Of a stretch of 5,675 nucleotides of DNA, positions 1 through 5,675 are shown piece after piece; position 1 is the first letter of the stretch, and every line of letters begins with the position of its first letter. Origin of the DNA: DATHYZ01 sp035458865 (lineage in GTDB: Bacteria; Chloroflexota; Limnocylindria; Limnocylindrales; CSP1-4); assembly GCA_035458865.1 (NCBI GenBank), contig DATHYZ010000311.1, positions 1 to 5,675 of the forward strand, in the 5' to 3' direction. Both the position numbers and the translations under genes were made by a program. The notes under the pieces are model-generated. The model saw nothing but the letters and a program-made list of their open reading frames with translations, had not been told where the DNA came from and ran no database searches.

Positions 1-153
1 AACGGCGAGAACCCGGTCTTCACCTTCCGGCTGGGCCGCATCCGGGTCGCCTCCACGGGGCTCTACTCGCTCGACCGCTCGCTCTTCCGGTTCGCGGCGA
101 CCGGCGCCACGGACCGCAAGCTCGTGCCGCTCCGGCGGACCGTCTCGGTCTGA
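1..153 (+). CDS. C-terminal end of an unrecognised protein (5' truncated by window edge)
   Basis: Reading frame 1 is open from the first base to a TGA at 151-153, giving 50 residues that begin NGENPVFTFRLGRI and end LVPLRRTVSV. All 50 sense codons end in G or C, the same codon bias as the clear genes in this window, so I take it as the end of a real gene. The tail is basic and aromatic, with no transmembrane stretch, lipobox or metal motif. I do not recognise the family and assign no function. The stop codon sits inside a perfect 8-bp inverted repeat (137-159) that could end transcription. The next gene on the same strand starts 103 bp downstream, so the two need not be co-transcribed. Confidence 0.7.
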   Translation, partial: NGENPVFTFRLGRIRVASTGLYSLDRSLFRFAATGATDRKLVPLRRTVSV

Positions 154-159
154 CGGTCC
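137..159 (+). terminator. 8-bp hairpin straddling the stop codon of the left-edge gene
   Basis: GGACCGTC (137-144) and GACGGTCC (152-159) are perfect reverse complements around a 7-nt loop (145-151). The TGA stop occupies 151-153. No run of T follows, so this is not a classical intrinsic terminator. It could still be a U-less terminator or a 3'-end stabilising structure. The call rests only on the inverted repeat and its position at a gene end. Confidence 0.35.
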
Positions 160-171
160 CGGTCGGAGCGC

Positions 172-197
172 GGAACGCCCGGGCTGGGGCGTAGCAT
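172..197 (+). promoter_or_regulatory. Possible promoter for the MFS transporter gene
   Basis: The gap 154-256 contains TAGCAT at 192-197, a fair match to a -10 hexamer, 59 bp before the ATG at 257. GGAAC at 172-176 lies 15 bp upstream and resembles the -35 element used by some ECF sigma factors. An 8-bp palindrome, GCCCGGGC (177-184), lies between them and could be an operator or chance in GC-rich DNA. GTCGGAGC also occurs twice, at 162-169 and 208-215. The motifs are short, so this is a tentative call by eye. Confidence 0.25.
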
Positions 198-244
198 CAC
201 TGCAACAGTCGGAGCTGCATCGCGTCGGATCCCTGGAAGGGAGC

Positions 245-251
245 GGGGAGG
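245..251 (+). promoter_or_regulatory. Ribosome binding site of the MFS transporter gene
   Basis: GGGGAGG ends 5 nt before the ATG at 257 and is followed by a second purine-rich CGGAG that abuts the ATG. It supports 257 as the start. No other ATG with a comparable purine-rich leader precedes the first transmembrane segment. Confidence 0.6.
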
Positions 252-256
252 CGGAG

Positions 257-1630
257 ATGATCCAGTCCGAGGCGCCGGTCGCCGGCGACGGCCGCCCGAC
301 CCAGCCGCTCCCTGCCCTCCAGCTGGTCCGCCTGTCGCTGTACTGGCTGGGGCTCACGGCGGTCTTCGCCGGGATCGGCGGGATCCTCCAGGGCCGGCTC
401 CAGTTCGAGGGGCTGGTCCCGGCCGGGACCGAGGGCGAGGCGCTCTTCCGGATGACCGCCCTCGGCGCCGTCATCGCCATGCTCGTCCAGCCGACCGTCG
501 GGACGATCAGCGACTACACGATGACCCGCTGGGGCCGCCGCAAGCCGTACATCCTCATCGGCACGGTCCTCGACATGGTCTTCCTCGTCGGCGTGGCCAG
601 CTCCAACACGGTCCTGGCGATCGCCGCCTTCATCGTCCTCCTCCAGGTCAGCTCCAACTTCGCCCAGGGTCCGTTCCAGGGGTACGTCCCGGACCTCGTC
701 CCGGCCAAGCAGGTCGGTGTCGCCTCGTCGCTGGTGGGCCTGTTCCAGGTCCTGGGCAACGTCGTCGGGTTCGGGCTCGCGGCCGGGGCGGTCGCGCTGG
801 TGGCCCGCTTCGACGGCGCCTTCTTCTGGGCCACCCTCGCCCTGGGGGTCCTGGAGCTGGCCACCATGCTCAGCGTGGTCATCCGGGTGGACGACGGCCG
901 GGCGGCCAAGGACCGCGGCGGGCGTTCCTGGCTCTCGATCGCCCGAGAGGCCTGGGGAGCCGACGTCCTGCGGGAGCGGAGCTTCCTCTTCCTCGTGGGC
1001 TCGCGCTTCCTCGTCCTCATGGGCGGCGGGGTCCTGATCAACCTGGCGACCTTCTACCTCGCCCAGAGCCTCCGGCTGGACAGCACCGAGACCGGGCTGG
1101 CGCTCTTCGGCGTCCTCGCGGTCGTGACCGTCGGCAATGTCGTCGCGGTCGTGCCGGCGGCACGGCTCTCCGACCGCATCGGCCGCAAGAAGGTGATCTA
1201 CCTGGCCTGCGCGCTGGGTAGCTCCGGGCTGGCGGTCGTGGCGGTCGCTCCGGGCGTCCCGGTCGCGCTCGTGGGCGCCGGCCTGTTCGGGGTGGGCAGC
1301 GGCTCCTTCCTCGCCGTGGACTGGGCGCTCATGACCGACATCATCCCCAAGGCCGAGTCGGGCCGGTACATGGGCATCAGCAACGTCGCGACGGCGTCGT
1401 CCGGGATCGTCGCCATCGCGGTCGCCGGTGGGCTGGTCATGGACCGGGTCAACGACGCCCTGGGCTACGGCGCCGGACCGCGGGCGGCGCTCGTCGTCGG
1501 CGTGATCGCCTTCGCGCTCGGCGCCCTCGTCCTGACCCCGGTCGACGAGACCCGCCGCGAGGACGTCCCGGCCCCACCGGATGACGCCCCACCGCCCGAC
1601 GAGGCCGTCCCGGTCCCGGTCGTCGCCTAG
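257..1630 (+). CDS. MFS transporter, sucrose-permease / GPH-like (12 TM)
   Basis: A 457-residue integral membrane carrier, probably a proton- or cation-coupled symporter in the cytoplasmic membrane. Twelve hydrophobic segments can be placed at about 26-45, 66-84, 99-115, 119-135, 157-182, 187-210, 242-268, 279-300, 313-330, 334-356, 372-395 and 407-428. The signature loop between TM2 and TM3 reads SDYTMTRWGRRKPYI (85-99). Its counterpart in the second half is ARLSDRIGRKKVIY (302-315). The RWGRRKPYI form, with YVPDLVPAKQ (143-152) and DIIPKAESGRYMG (361-373), recalls the sucrose-transporter and glycoside-pentoside-hexuronide branches of the superfamily, so a sugar or glycoside is the likeliest substrate. 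The substrate cannot be read from sequence. The tail (429-457) is rich in Pro and Asp/Glu and is probably disordered. The start is supported by GGGGAGG. The stop overlaps that of the convergent GT87 gene. No sugar-catabolic gene is adjacent. Confidence 0.88.
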   Translation: MIQSEAPVAGDGRPTQPLPALQLVRLSLYWLGLTAVFAGIGGILQGRLQFEGLVPAGTEGEALFRMTALGAVIAMLVQPTVGTISDYTMTRWGRRKPYILIGTVLDMVFLVGVASSNTVLAIAAFIVLLQVSSNFAQGPFQGYVPDLVPAKQVGVASSLVGLFQVLGNVVGFGLAAGAVALVARFDGAFFWATLALGVLELATMLSVVIRVDDGRAAKDRGGRSWLSIAREAWGADVLRERSFLFLVGSRFLVLMGGGVLINLATFYLAQSLRLDSTETGLALFGVLAVVTVGNVVAVVPAARLSDRIGRKKVIYLACALGSSGLAVVAVAPGVPVALVGAGLFGVGSGSFLAVDWALMTDIIPKAESGRYMGISNVATASSGIVAIAVAGGLVMDRVNDALGYGAGPRAALVVGVIAFALGALVLTPVDETRREDVPAPPDDAPPPDEAVPVPVVA

Positions 1631-2634
1631 GCCGGCCCCTCGCGGCCGGGCGCGTCCCCTGGCCCGCCGAGTTGCCGTGAGACCGACGCCTCCAGGCCGA
1701 CGAGTCGCCGGAAACCCGTCCGCAGGTCGCCCGCCGCGATCCGAAGCGCCCCGCGCGGGTCGTCCGCCAGCCGCCAGCGCCAGGTCCGGATGACCGCCGC
1801 CGCCTGGTCGCGCAGCCCCGGCCAGCGTGATGGGCGGAGCCACCAGAGCGGATCCGGATGGCGCCAGACCCAGGGCACCAGGGCCCACAGGAAGACGAGG
1901 TAGTCGAGGCGGAGCGGTCGCGGCCCGAAGCCGAAGATGGCCTGGAGCTGGAGGATCGTGAGCGGCAGCATCACCAGGCTCAGCACAGCCGCCAGGAGCA
2001 GCCAGACGAGGCCCCACCCCCGGGCCCTCGGGGCGAGGACGACCCAGAGGGGCGCCGGGACCCACTTCATCCAGGTGGCCAGCGCCCACAGCGCTCCGGC
2101 CCCGATGGGCCCCACGAACTGGGCCGCCCAGAGGGCCAGCGTCAGCTGCAGGTTGATGTTGCCCGTGTCGAGGTTGGCCATGAACGGGATGAGCAGGAGC
2201 GCCAGGACCACCGCCGTCGCCAGCGGCCGGCGACGGTACGCCCAGTCGACCGTCCAGAGGAGGGCCAGGAGCGTCCCCACCCGCCAGACGAACCAGGCGA
2301 CCTCCCACGGCAGCGCCGCCCAGGGCAGGAACAGGGGCAGCATCCAGGGCGCGTAGACGTAGGGCAGGAACGGTCCCGTCGGCTCGTACGGGTCGCCCCC
2401 GCCCAGCCACAGCCGCACGCCCGCCCAGTAGGCGCGGGCGTCCGCCCCGGCCTGCTCCCCGCGGGCGTACAGGCCGGCAACGGCCACGGCGAAGACCACG
2501 ATCAGGAGGATGATCGCCGTGATCCGCCGCGGGTCCCGGAGGCGCGACGCCTCGCGCTTGAGCGCGCGCCGGAAGACCTCACGGTGCCAGTGGGATCGTC
2601 TCGCGATCCGGGCGGTCATCGCCATGGGCGGCAT
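1627..2634 (-). CDS. GT87-family (DUF2029) membrane glycosyltransferase
   Basis: A 335-residue multi-spanning protein matching the pattern of the GT87 (DUF2029) GT-C glycosyltransferases. These transfer mannose or other sugars from polyprenyl-phosphate donors on the outer face of the membrane. A basic N-terminus leads to TM1 (about 38-56), then the first outer loop with GADARAYWAG (63-72) and DPYEP (81-85). D65 is the candidate GT-C catalytic acid. YVYAPWMLPLFLPWAALPW (92-110) follows. The block LDTGNINLQLTLALWA (155-170) and then MKWVPAP (189-195) corresponds to the GNIN...K..P region typical of the family. I count about seven or eight TM segments; the last is near 243-258. The tail 260-335 is polar and basic. 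Many GT87 members are nearer 400 residues, so this one is short. Acceptor and sugar are unknown. Three in-frame ATGs (2634, 2625, 2619) lack a clear ribosome binding site, so the start is uncertain and could be leaderless. Confidence 0.78.
   Translation of the reverse strand: MPPMAMTARIARRSHWHREVFRRALKREASRLRDPRRITAIILLIVVFAVAVAGLYARGEQAGADARAYWAGVRLWLGGGDPYEPTGPFLPYVYAPWMLPLFLPWAALPWEVAWFVWRVGTLLALLWTVDWAYRRRPLATAVVLALLLIPFMANLDTGNINLQLTLALWAAQFVGPIGAGALWALATWMKWVPAPLWVVLAPRARGWGLVWLLLAAVLSLVMLPLTILQLQAIFGFGPRPLRLDYLVFLWALVPWVWRHPDPLWWLRPSRWPGLRDQAAAVIRTWRWRLADDPRGALRIAAGDLRTGFRRLVGLEASVSRQLGGPGDAPGREGPA
1632..1649 (+). terminator. Small GC hairpin just after the MFS stop codon
   Basis: CCGGCC (1632-1637) pairs with GGCCGG (1644-1649) across a 6-nt loop, starting two bases after the MFS stop. 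It lies inside the last codons of the opposing GT87 gene. There is no T-tract, and such repeats arise easily by chance at this GC content. It is listed because the tail-to-tail overlap leaves no other room for a terminator right after the MFS gene. Confidence 0.2.
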
Positions 2635-2653
2635 CGTCGCACGCGACGGGGGC

Positions 2654-2677
2654 GGGGTGCCAGCGTCGTGGCGCCCC
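2654..2677 (-). terminator. Imperfect hairpin between lipoprotein and GT87 genes
   Basis: GGGGTGCCA (2654-2662) and TGGCGCCCC (2669-2677) form a 9-bp stem with one mismatch on the minus strand (a GU wobble on the plus strand) and a 6-nt loop. It lies in the 78-bp gap 2635-2712, downstream of the lipoprotein stop. It may be a terminator or attenuator before the GT87 gene. No U-tract follows. A 9-bp direct repeat, GGGTCAGCC, also occurs at 2678-2686 and 2710-2718; the second copy covers the lipoprotein stop codon. Confidence 0.28.
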
Positions 2678-2712
2678 GGGTCAGCCCACCGCAGTCGGCC
2701 AGTGGCCCTGGG

Positions 2713-4740
2713 TCAGCCGGCGACCACCCTGACCGACCTCGATGGCAGGTCGGCGTAGCCGAGGCCGAACGAGGGCGCGGCGAAGAACAGCTGGTAGTAG
2801 CCCGGGTCCGGGAGGCGGAGGACGATCTCGTAGACGCCGTCGCCGACCTGGGCGGCGGGGAAGCGCTCCTTCCAACCCGTGGCCGTGCCGACGGCCAGGG
2901 CGCTCAGATCCGTGAGCCCCGGGATCGGTCGCCCGTCGGTGGTGACGAGTCGGAACCGGTAGGCGGTGGGGGAGCCTGCGGTCAGCGGACCGTCGGCCGT
3001 CAGGACCTCGATCTCGGGCCGGGCCGCGGGGTCATTCAGGGACTGCTCGGCTGCCCGAGCGGAGAACTCGAAGCAGTGGGTCAGCTTCGGCTCACTGAGC
3101 TGGAAGGCGACCACGAAGTCCTTCCCCTGCGGGATCCGGATGCTGCCGGTGTAGACACCCGGTGAGGGCTCGCGAAGGCTCCGGTCCACGACCTGGACCG
3201 CCCGCGGCTGGAGCGTGTGGCCCTGGAACCCACCGAGGGCCGTCTGCGACCCCTCGGTGTAGAAGTAGACGGTGTCGTCGGCAGGGTTCGGGAGGAGCAG
3301 GGCCGTCCCGTCCGGGGTCGCGGCCATCGAGCCGGTCGTCGTCGGGGCGCCGGTGGAGCCGGATGGCCGGTCGCCGATGGGGATGGTGAGGACGCTGGCG
3401 TCGCCCGTCGGGTCGATCTCGGCCAGGGGGATCAAGGTGACGGACGGCGAGCCGCTCGTGTGTACGTAGGCCGCGGTCTGGCTGAATGTCACGAGGTCTG
3501 GCGAGCCCTTGACCGGGAGCACGTGGGTGATCCGGTCCCGGGCGGTCTCGATGACGTAGACGGCGTCGGCCCGAGGAGCGGCGGCGATGGCCCACCGGCC
3601 GTCGGCCGACACGGCGACCTGGGCGACACCCGGGTCGGTCACGATGCGCGCCCGCTCGGTCCCGTCGGCGCCCAGGACCGAGACGAGTCCTGCATCCGGC
3701 TGGGCGACGTACGCGCTGCCGCCCGGGCCTACAGCGATGCTCGCCGGGGTCCCGGGCAGGTCGACCCGGCCGACCTCGGCCAGGGTGTCCGCGTCCAGGA
3801 GGGTCGCGCCTCCAGGTCGGCCGACCAGGGCCCGCCCGTCATCCGAGAAGGCCACGGCCGTGGTGACCGCCCCGTCGCGCCGGGCGACGGCCAGCGTCCC
3901 GGCGTCGATGACGGCCAACCCGGCGCCGCCGGCCAGGCTGACCCAGGCCCGCGCCCCATCGGGATCCATGGCGATCCGCGCCGGCGTACCGGGCAGGTCC
4001 ACATGGTCCTCGACCATGAATCCCTGCAGGTCGATGACGGCGACCTTGTCGAGCGACGGCAGGGTCACGAACAACCTGCTGCCATCAGGGTCCATCGCCC
4101 AGTCGCCCGGGTCGGCCTGCAGCAGGATCACCGAGAAGAGGTTGGTCATGCCGGCCACGTCGATCGTCGGATCGAGGACCGAGATCGTGTTGTCCTTGTT
4201 CATGGCCAGGATGAAGTAGCTGTTCAGGTCGATCTTCGGGCGTTGGTCCAGGGAACCCGACCGATAGCCGGCGACGCGGGCCGAGCAATCCGCGTCGCCA
4301 CCGGCCACGTCCACCCAGGCGGCCGGGGCCAGTCCGCCCAGCGGCGCACCGGTCCCCGCGTCGGTGACGTGGAACTGGAGGTTGGCGTGCTCCCCCTCGA
4401 CGAGGCGAGGCGCGACCTCGCCGCCACGTCCCCCGACGCCGATGAAGTTCTCGATCGTGAACTCGACGGTGACGCCGTCGGCGGTGACCGTCTCGTAGAC
4501 GCGCTCGTCCTCTTCGTAGATCGGGTTGCCGTGGTGGTCCACGCCGCTGGCGCCCTCGGCGCCCGGATCACCCTCGGTGCCGGGCTCGTGGGTGTGATCC
4601 CCGTCCTCCGTCCCGGGCTCGTGGGTGTGGTCCGCCGGGACCGAGCCCGTGAAGATGGAGCAGCCGGCAAGCAGCAGCGAGAGGGCGACCAGGGCCGGCA
4701 GCAGCCAGCCTGGGTCCCGTCGTCCTCCCGTTGCCCGCAT
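2713..4740 (-). CDS. Lipoprotein with His-rich tandem linker, Ig-like domains and YVTN-type beta-propeller
   Basis: A 675-residue predicted surface lipoprotein. Residues 1-27 form a lipid-type signal: basic MRATGGRRDPG, a hydrophobic core, then lipobox LLAGC with Cys27 as the lipidation site. A His/acidic linker (28-80) carries DHTHEPGTE twice and then DHHGNP. Residues about 86-150 look like a FixH/YtkA-type beta-sandwich (ANLQFHVTDAGTGAPLGGL). From about 170 to 500 there are repeats of the form xPDGxxxxV...VxVID, at about 209, 253, 292, 332, 372, 413 and 470. This indicates a seven-bladed YVTN / cytochrome-d1-like propeller. VDLPGTPA occurs in two blades 79 residues apart. Two further beta-rich segments follow (about 510-560, 575-675). 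Besides Cys27 only Cys152 and Cys556 occur. No heme-binding CxxCH is present, so it is not a c-type cytochrome. Binding or scaffolding outside the membrane is likely; the ligand is unknown. ATG at 4740 is chosen for GGGAG 5 nt upstream. GTG at 4752, with AAGGAG 10 nt upstream, adds four residues and is a real alternative. Confidence 0.82.
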   Translation of the reverse strand: MRATGGRRDPGWLLPALVALSLLLAGCSIFTGSVPADHTHEPGTEDGDHTHEPGTEGDPGAEGASGVDHHGNPIYEEDERVYETVTADGVTVEFTIENFIGVGGRGGEVAPRLVEGEHANLQFHVTDAGTGAPLGGLAPAAWVDVAGGDADCSARVAGYRSGSLDQRPKIDLNSYFILAMNKDNTISVLDPTIDVAGMTNLFSVILLQADPGDWAMDPDGSRLFVTLPSLDKVAVIDLQGFMVEDHVDLPGTPARIAMDPDGARAWVSLAGGAGLAVIDAGTLAVARRDGAVTTAVAFSDDGRALVGRPGGATLLDADTLAEVGRVDLPGTPASIAVGPGGSAYVAQPDAGLVSVLGADGTERARIVTDPGVAQVAVSADGRWAIAAAPRADAVYVIETARDRITHVLPVKGSPDLVTFSQTAAYVHTSGSPSVTLIPLAEIDPTGDASVLTIPIGDRPSGSTGAPTTTGSMAATPDGTALLLPNPADDTVYFYTEGSQTALGGFQGHTLQPRAVQVVDRSLREPSPGVYTGSIRIPQGKDFVVAFQLSEPKLTHCFEFSARAAEQSLNDPAARPEIEVLTADGPLTAGSPTAYRFRLVTTDGRPIPGLTDLSALAVGTATGWKERFPAAQVGDGVYEIVLRLPDPGYYQLFFAAPSFGLGYADLPSRSVRVVAG
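4573..4632 (-). repeat. In-frame tandem repeat encoding DHTHEPGTE twice
   Basis: Two 27-bp units, 4606-4632 and 4573-4599, are spaced at a 33-bp period within the lipoprotein's linker (residues 37-45 and 48-56). They match at 24 of 27 bases. All three differences are at third codon positions (GAC/GAT, GGG/GGC, ACG/ACC), so the nonapeptide is identical. The unit offers two His and three acidic side chains. Confidence 0.85.
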
Positions 4741-4745
4741 GCGTG

Positions 4746-4750
4746 CTCCC
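4746..4750 (-). promoter_or_regulatory. Ribosome binding site of the lipoprotein gene
   Basis: On the minus strand GGGAG lies 5 nt before the ATG at 4740. A stronger AAGGAG at 4763-4768 lies 22 nt from that ATG but 10 nt from an in-frame GTG at 4752. Initiation could therefore occur at either codon. Both choices keep the same signal peptide and lipobox. Confidence 0.5.
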
Positions 4751-4776
4751 ACTCGTTCCTCGCTCCTTGAGGCAGC

Positions 4777-4809
4777 GACGTGGGCCGGTCTCTCGACGCG
4801 GCCCACGTC
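4777..4809 (-). terminator. Perfect 11-bp inverted repeat between Ig-repeat and lipoprotein genes
   Basis: GACGTGGGCCG (4777-4787) is the exact reverse complement of CGGCCCACGTC (4799-4809), with an 11-nt loop. It lies in the 93-bp gap 4741-4833, just after the stop of the Ig-repeat gene and upstream of both lipoprotein ribosome binding sites. The stem is long and GC-rich, but on the minus strand it is followed by GCTGCCTC rather than a U-run. It could be a U-less terminator, an attenuator, an mRNA-stabilising stem or a protein-binding operator. It is the strongest inverted repeat I found in the window. Confidence 0.5.
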
Positions 4810-4833
4810 CGTCCGCCTAGGTTCGCACAATCG

Positions 4834-5675
4834 CTAGCGTCTGACCGAGATCTCGAACGGTGGTGCGGAGACGCCGCCGCCCGACGACCGGGCCACCACC
4901 GCATCTCCCAAGGCTCCCGACACGGCGCCCGTGCCACTGAGGCTCCAGGTGCCATCGATCGCGCTCACGCTCGCCGGTCCGATGAGGTCCTCCACGCCGT
5001 CGCGGACCCGGTAGACGTCGACCCGGCTGGTGGTGTTCGAGACGGTGCCCTGGACCTGCCAGCGGCCCTGGCGCTGCCGGTAGCTCGCGCTGGTCACCGT
5101 GACGACGTCCTTCACGGCGATCGTGACCGTGGCCGTGTTCGAGAGGGCGGGGGCCAGGGCGCCGGCCGGGACGTCGCTGGCGACGTACGTGAAGCGATCC
5201 GTGCCGACGAAGTTGAAGCGCGGGACGTAGGCGAACGACCCGTTCGCCTGCACCGTGACGGTGCTGCCCGAGGGCAGGGTGACCGCCGCACCGACGTTGG
5301 CGGCGGCGCCGTTGACCCTGGCGACCACGAGGGCGTCGCCGTCCGGGTCGGTGTCGTTGCCGAGGATGCCGTCGACGCCGGGTCCGGGCACGTTGAGGGT
5401 CGTGTTCTGGGTCGTCGTGTAGTCCGGGTCGTCGTTCGCCGTGGGGGCGCTGTTGACCCCGACGGCGATGGTGATGGTGGCCGTGCCGCAGAGCTCGTTC
5501 GGACCACCCAGGTCCTCGCAGATGCGGTACTGGAAGCTCGCGATGCCGCTGAACGCCTCCGCCGCGAGGACCGAAGGCGGCGTGTAGGTGAACCCACCAA
5601 GTCCGTCGGGGTCGAACTCGATGCTGCCGGCCGCGGCGGCCGGCCCGACGGGCGGTACCGGTGTGGGGTCGAGCG
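4834..5675 (-). CDS. C-terminal part of a cadherin/Ig-like repeat surface protein (5' end beyond window)
   Basis: The frame is open from the right edge to a TAG at 4834-4836, giving 279 visible residues. It is the end of a larger, presumably secreted or surface-anchored protein of the Big_9/cadherin-like tandem-repeat type, often found in bacterial adhesins and cell-surface proteins. Visible residues 1-73 end one repeat (GGFTYTP, FQYRICEDL, TATITIAVG) and carry a close cysteine pair, C52 and C62. Residues about 76-189 are a complete repeat: APTANDDPDYTTTQNT, then GNDTDPDGD (105-113, an acidic loop suited to calcium), then SGSTVTVQANGSFAYVP and FVGTDRFTY, ending TATVTIAVKD. Residues 190-279 are a different beta-rich module (SASYRQRQGRWQVQGTVSN ... 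DGTWSLSG ... PPFEISVRR) resembling C-terminal caps seen on such proteins. No LPxTG or C-terminal membrane anchor is visible. The N-terminus, secretion signal and repeat number lie outside the window. Confidence 0.82.
   Translation of the reverse strand, partial: LDPTPVPPVGPAAAAGSIEFDPDGLGGFTYTPPSVLAAEAFSGIASFQYRICEDLGGPNELCGTATITIAVGVNSAPTANDDPDYTTTQNTTLNVPGPGVDGILGNDTDPDGDALVVARVNGAAANVGAAVTLPSGSTVTVQANGSFAYVPRFNFVGTDRFTYVASDVPAGALAPALSNTATVTIAVKDVVTVTSASYRQRQGRWQVQGTVSNTTSRVDVYRVRDGVEDLIGPASVSAIDGTWSLSGTGAVSGALGDAVVARSSGGGVSAPPFEISVRR

Noticed and set aside
197..2410. Long minus-strand open frame (737 codons) opposite the MFS gene and running into the GT87 gene
   Set aside because: Its product is low-complexity Gly/Ala/Arg/Asp/Pro with no domain pattern. 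It covers two genes with clear membrane-protein structure. Long antisense frames are expected at this GC content.
1858..3165. Plus-strand open frame of 435 codons opposite the GT87 and lipoprotein genes
   Set aside because: Its composition is Arg/Gln/Glu/Pro-rich without secondary-structure pattern, and it crosses the boundary between two well-supported minus-strand genes.
3217..4770. Plus-strand open frame of 517 codons opposite the lipoprotein gene
   Set aside because: It is the antisense shadow of the propeller gene, rich in Gly/Arg/Asp/Val. The minus-strand reading gives a signal peptide, lipobox and propeller repeats.
4741..4830. Upstream extension of the lipoprotein to a start at 4830
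   Set aside because: It would add 30 polar residues before the signal peptide and translate through the 11-bp hairpin. ATG 4740 (or GTG 4752) has a ribosome binding site and gives a normal lipoprotein signal.
4834..5391. GTG at 5391 as the start of the Ig-repeat gene
   Set aside because: The frame stays open to the window edge, and the residues upstream of it are the beginning of the same repeat and the end of the preceding one. The GTG is an internal Val codon.
1..5675. tRNA, rRNA, riboswitch, CRISPR array, insertion sequence, attachment site
   Set aside because: I looked on both strands for spaced direct repeats, terminal inverted repeats, transposase motifs and cloverleaf arms and saw none.

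Overview
The window is very GC-rich. Codons in the real genes end almost always in G or C; all 50 sense codons of the partial gene at the left edge do. Gene starts combine GGAG-type ribosome binding sites with ATG, and no plasmid, phage, transposon, tRNA, rRNA or CRISPR signal was seen. The protein mix is a sucrose-permease-like MFS carrier, a GT87 membrane glycosyltransferase, a beta-propeller lipoprotein and a multi-Ig surface protein. This would fit a high-GC, probably environmental bacterium such as a Chloroflexota or actinobacterial lineage. That placement is inference only.

Layout, left to right. Bases 1-153 (+) hold the last 50 codons of an unrecognised gene, whose stop codon lies in an 8-bp hairpin. 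A 103-bp gap with a possible promoter leads to a 12-TM MFS transporter (257-1630, +). It meets a GT87-type glycosyltransferase (1627-2634, -) tail to tail; the two stop codons share one CTAG palindrome. Upstream of the GT87 gene, on the same minus strand, are a 675-residue lipoprotein (2713-4740) and the 3' end of a large secreted or cell-surface protein with tandem cadherin/Ig-like repeats (4834-5675, running off the right edge).

The three minus-strand genes run in one direction, in the order Ig-repeat protein, lipoprotein, GT87. The gaps are 93 and 78 bp and each contains a hairpin. They may be separate or partially terminated transcription units rather than one tight operon. The first two products are predicted to act outside the cytoplasmic membrane. 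GT87 enzymes use polyprenyl-linked sugars on the outer face of that membrane, so a joint role in building or decorating the cell surface is plausible but unproven.

The most unusual item is the lipoprotein. Its parts are a lipobox, a His/acidic linker with an exact tandem nonapeptide (DHTHEPGTE twice), an Ig-like domain, a roughly seven-bladed YVTN-type propeller, and two more beta-sandwich-like segments. Nothing in the window amounts to a clearly new multi-gene system.
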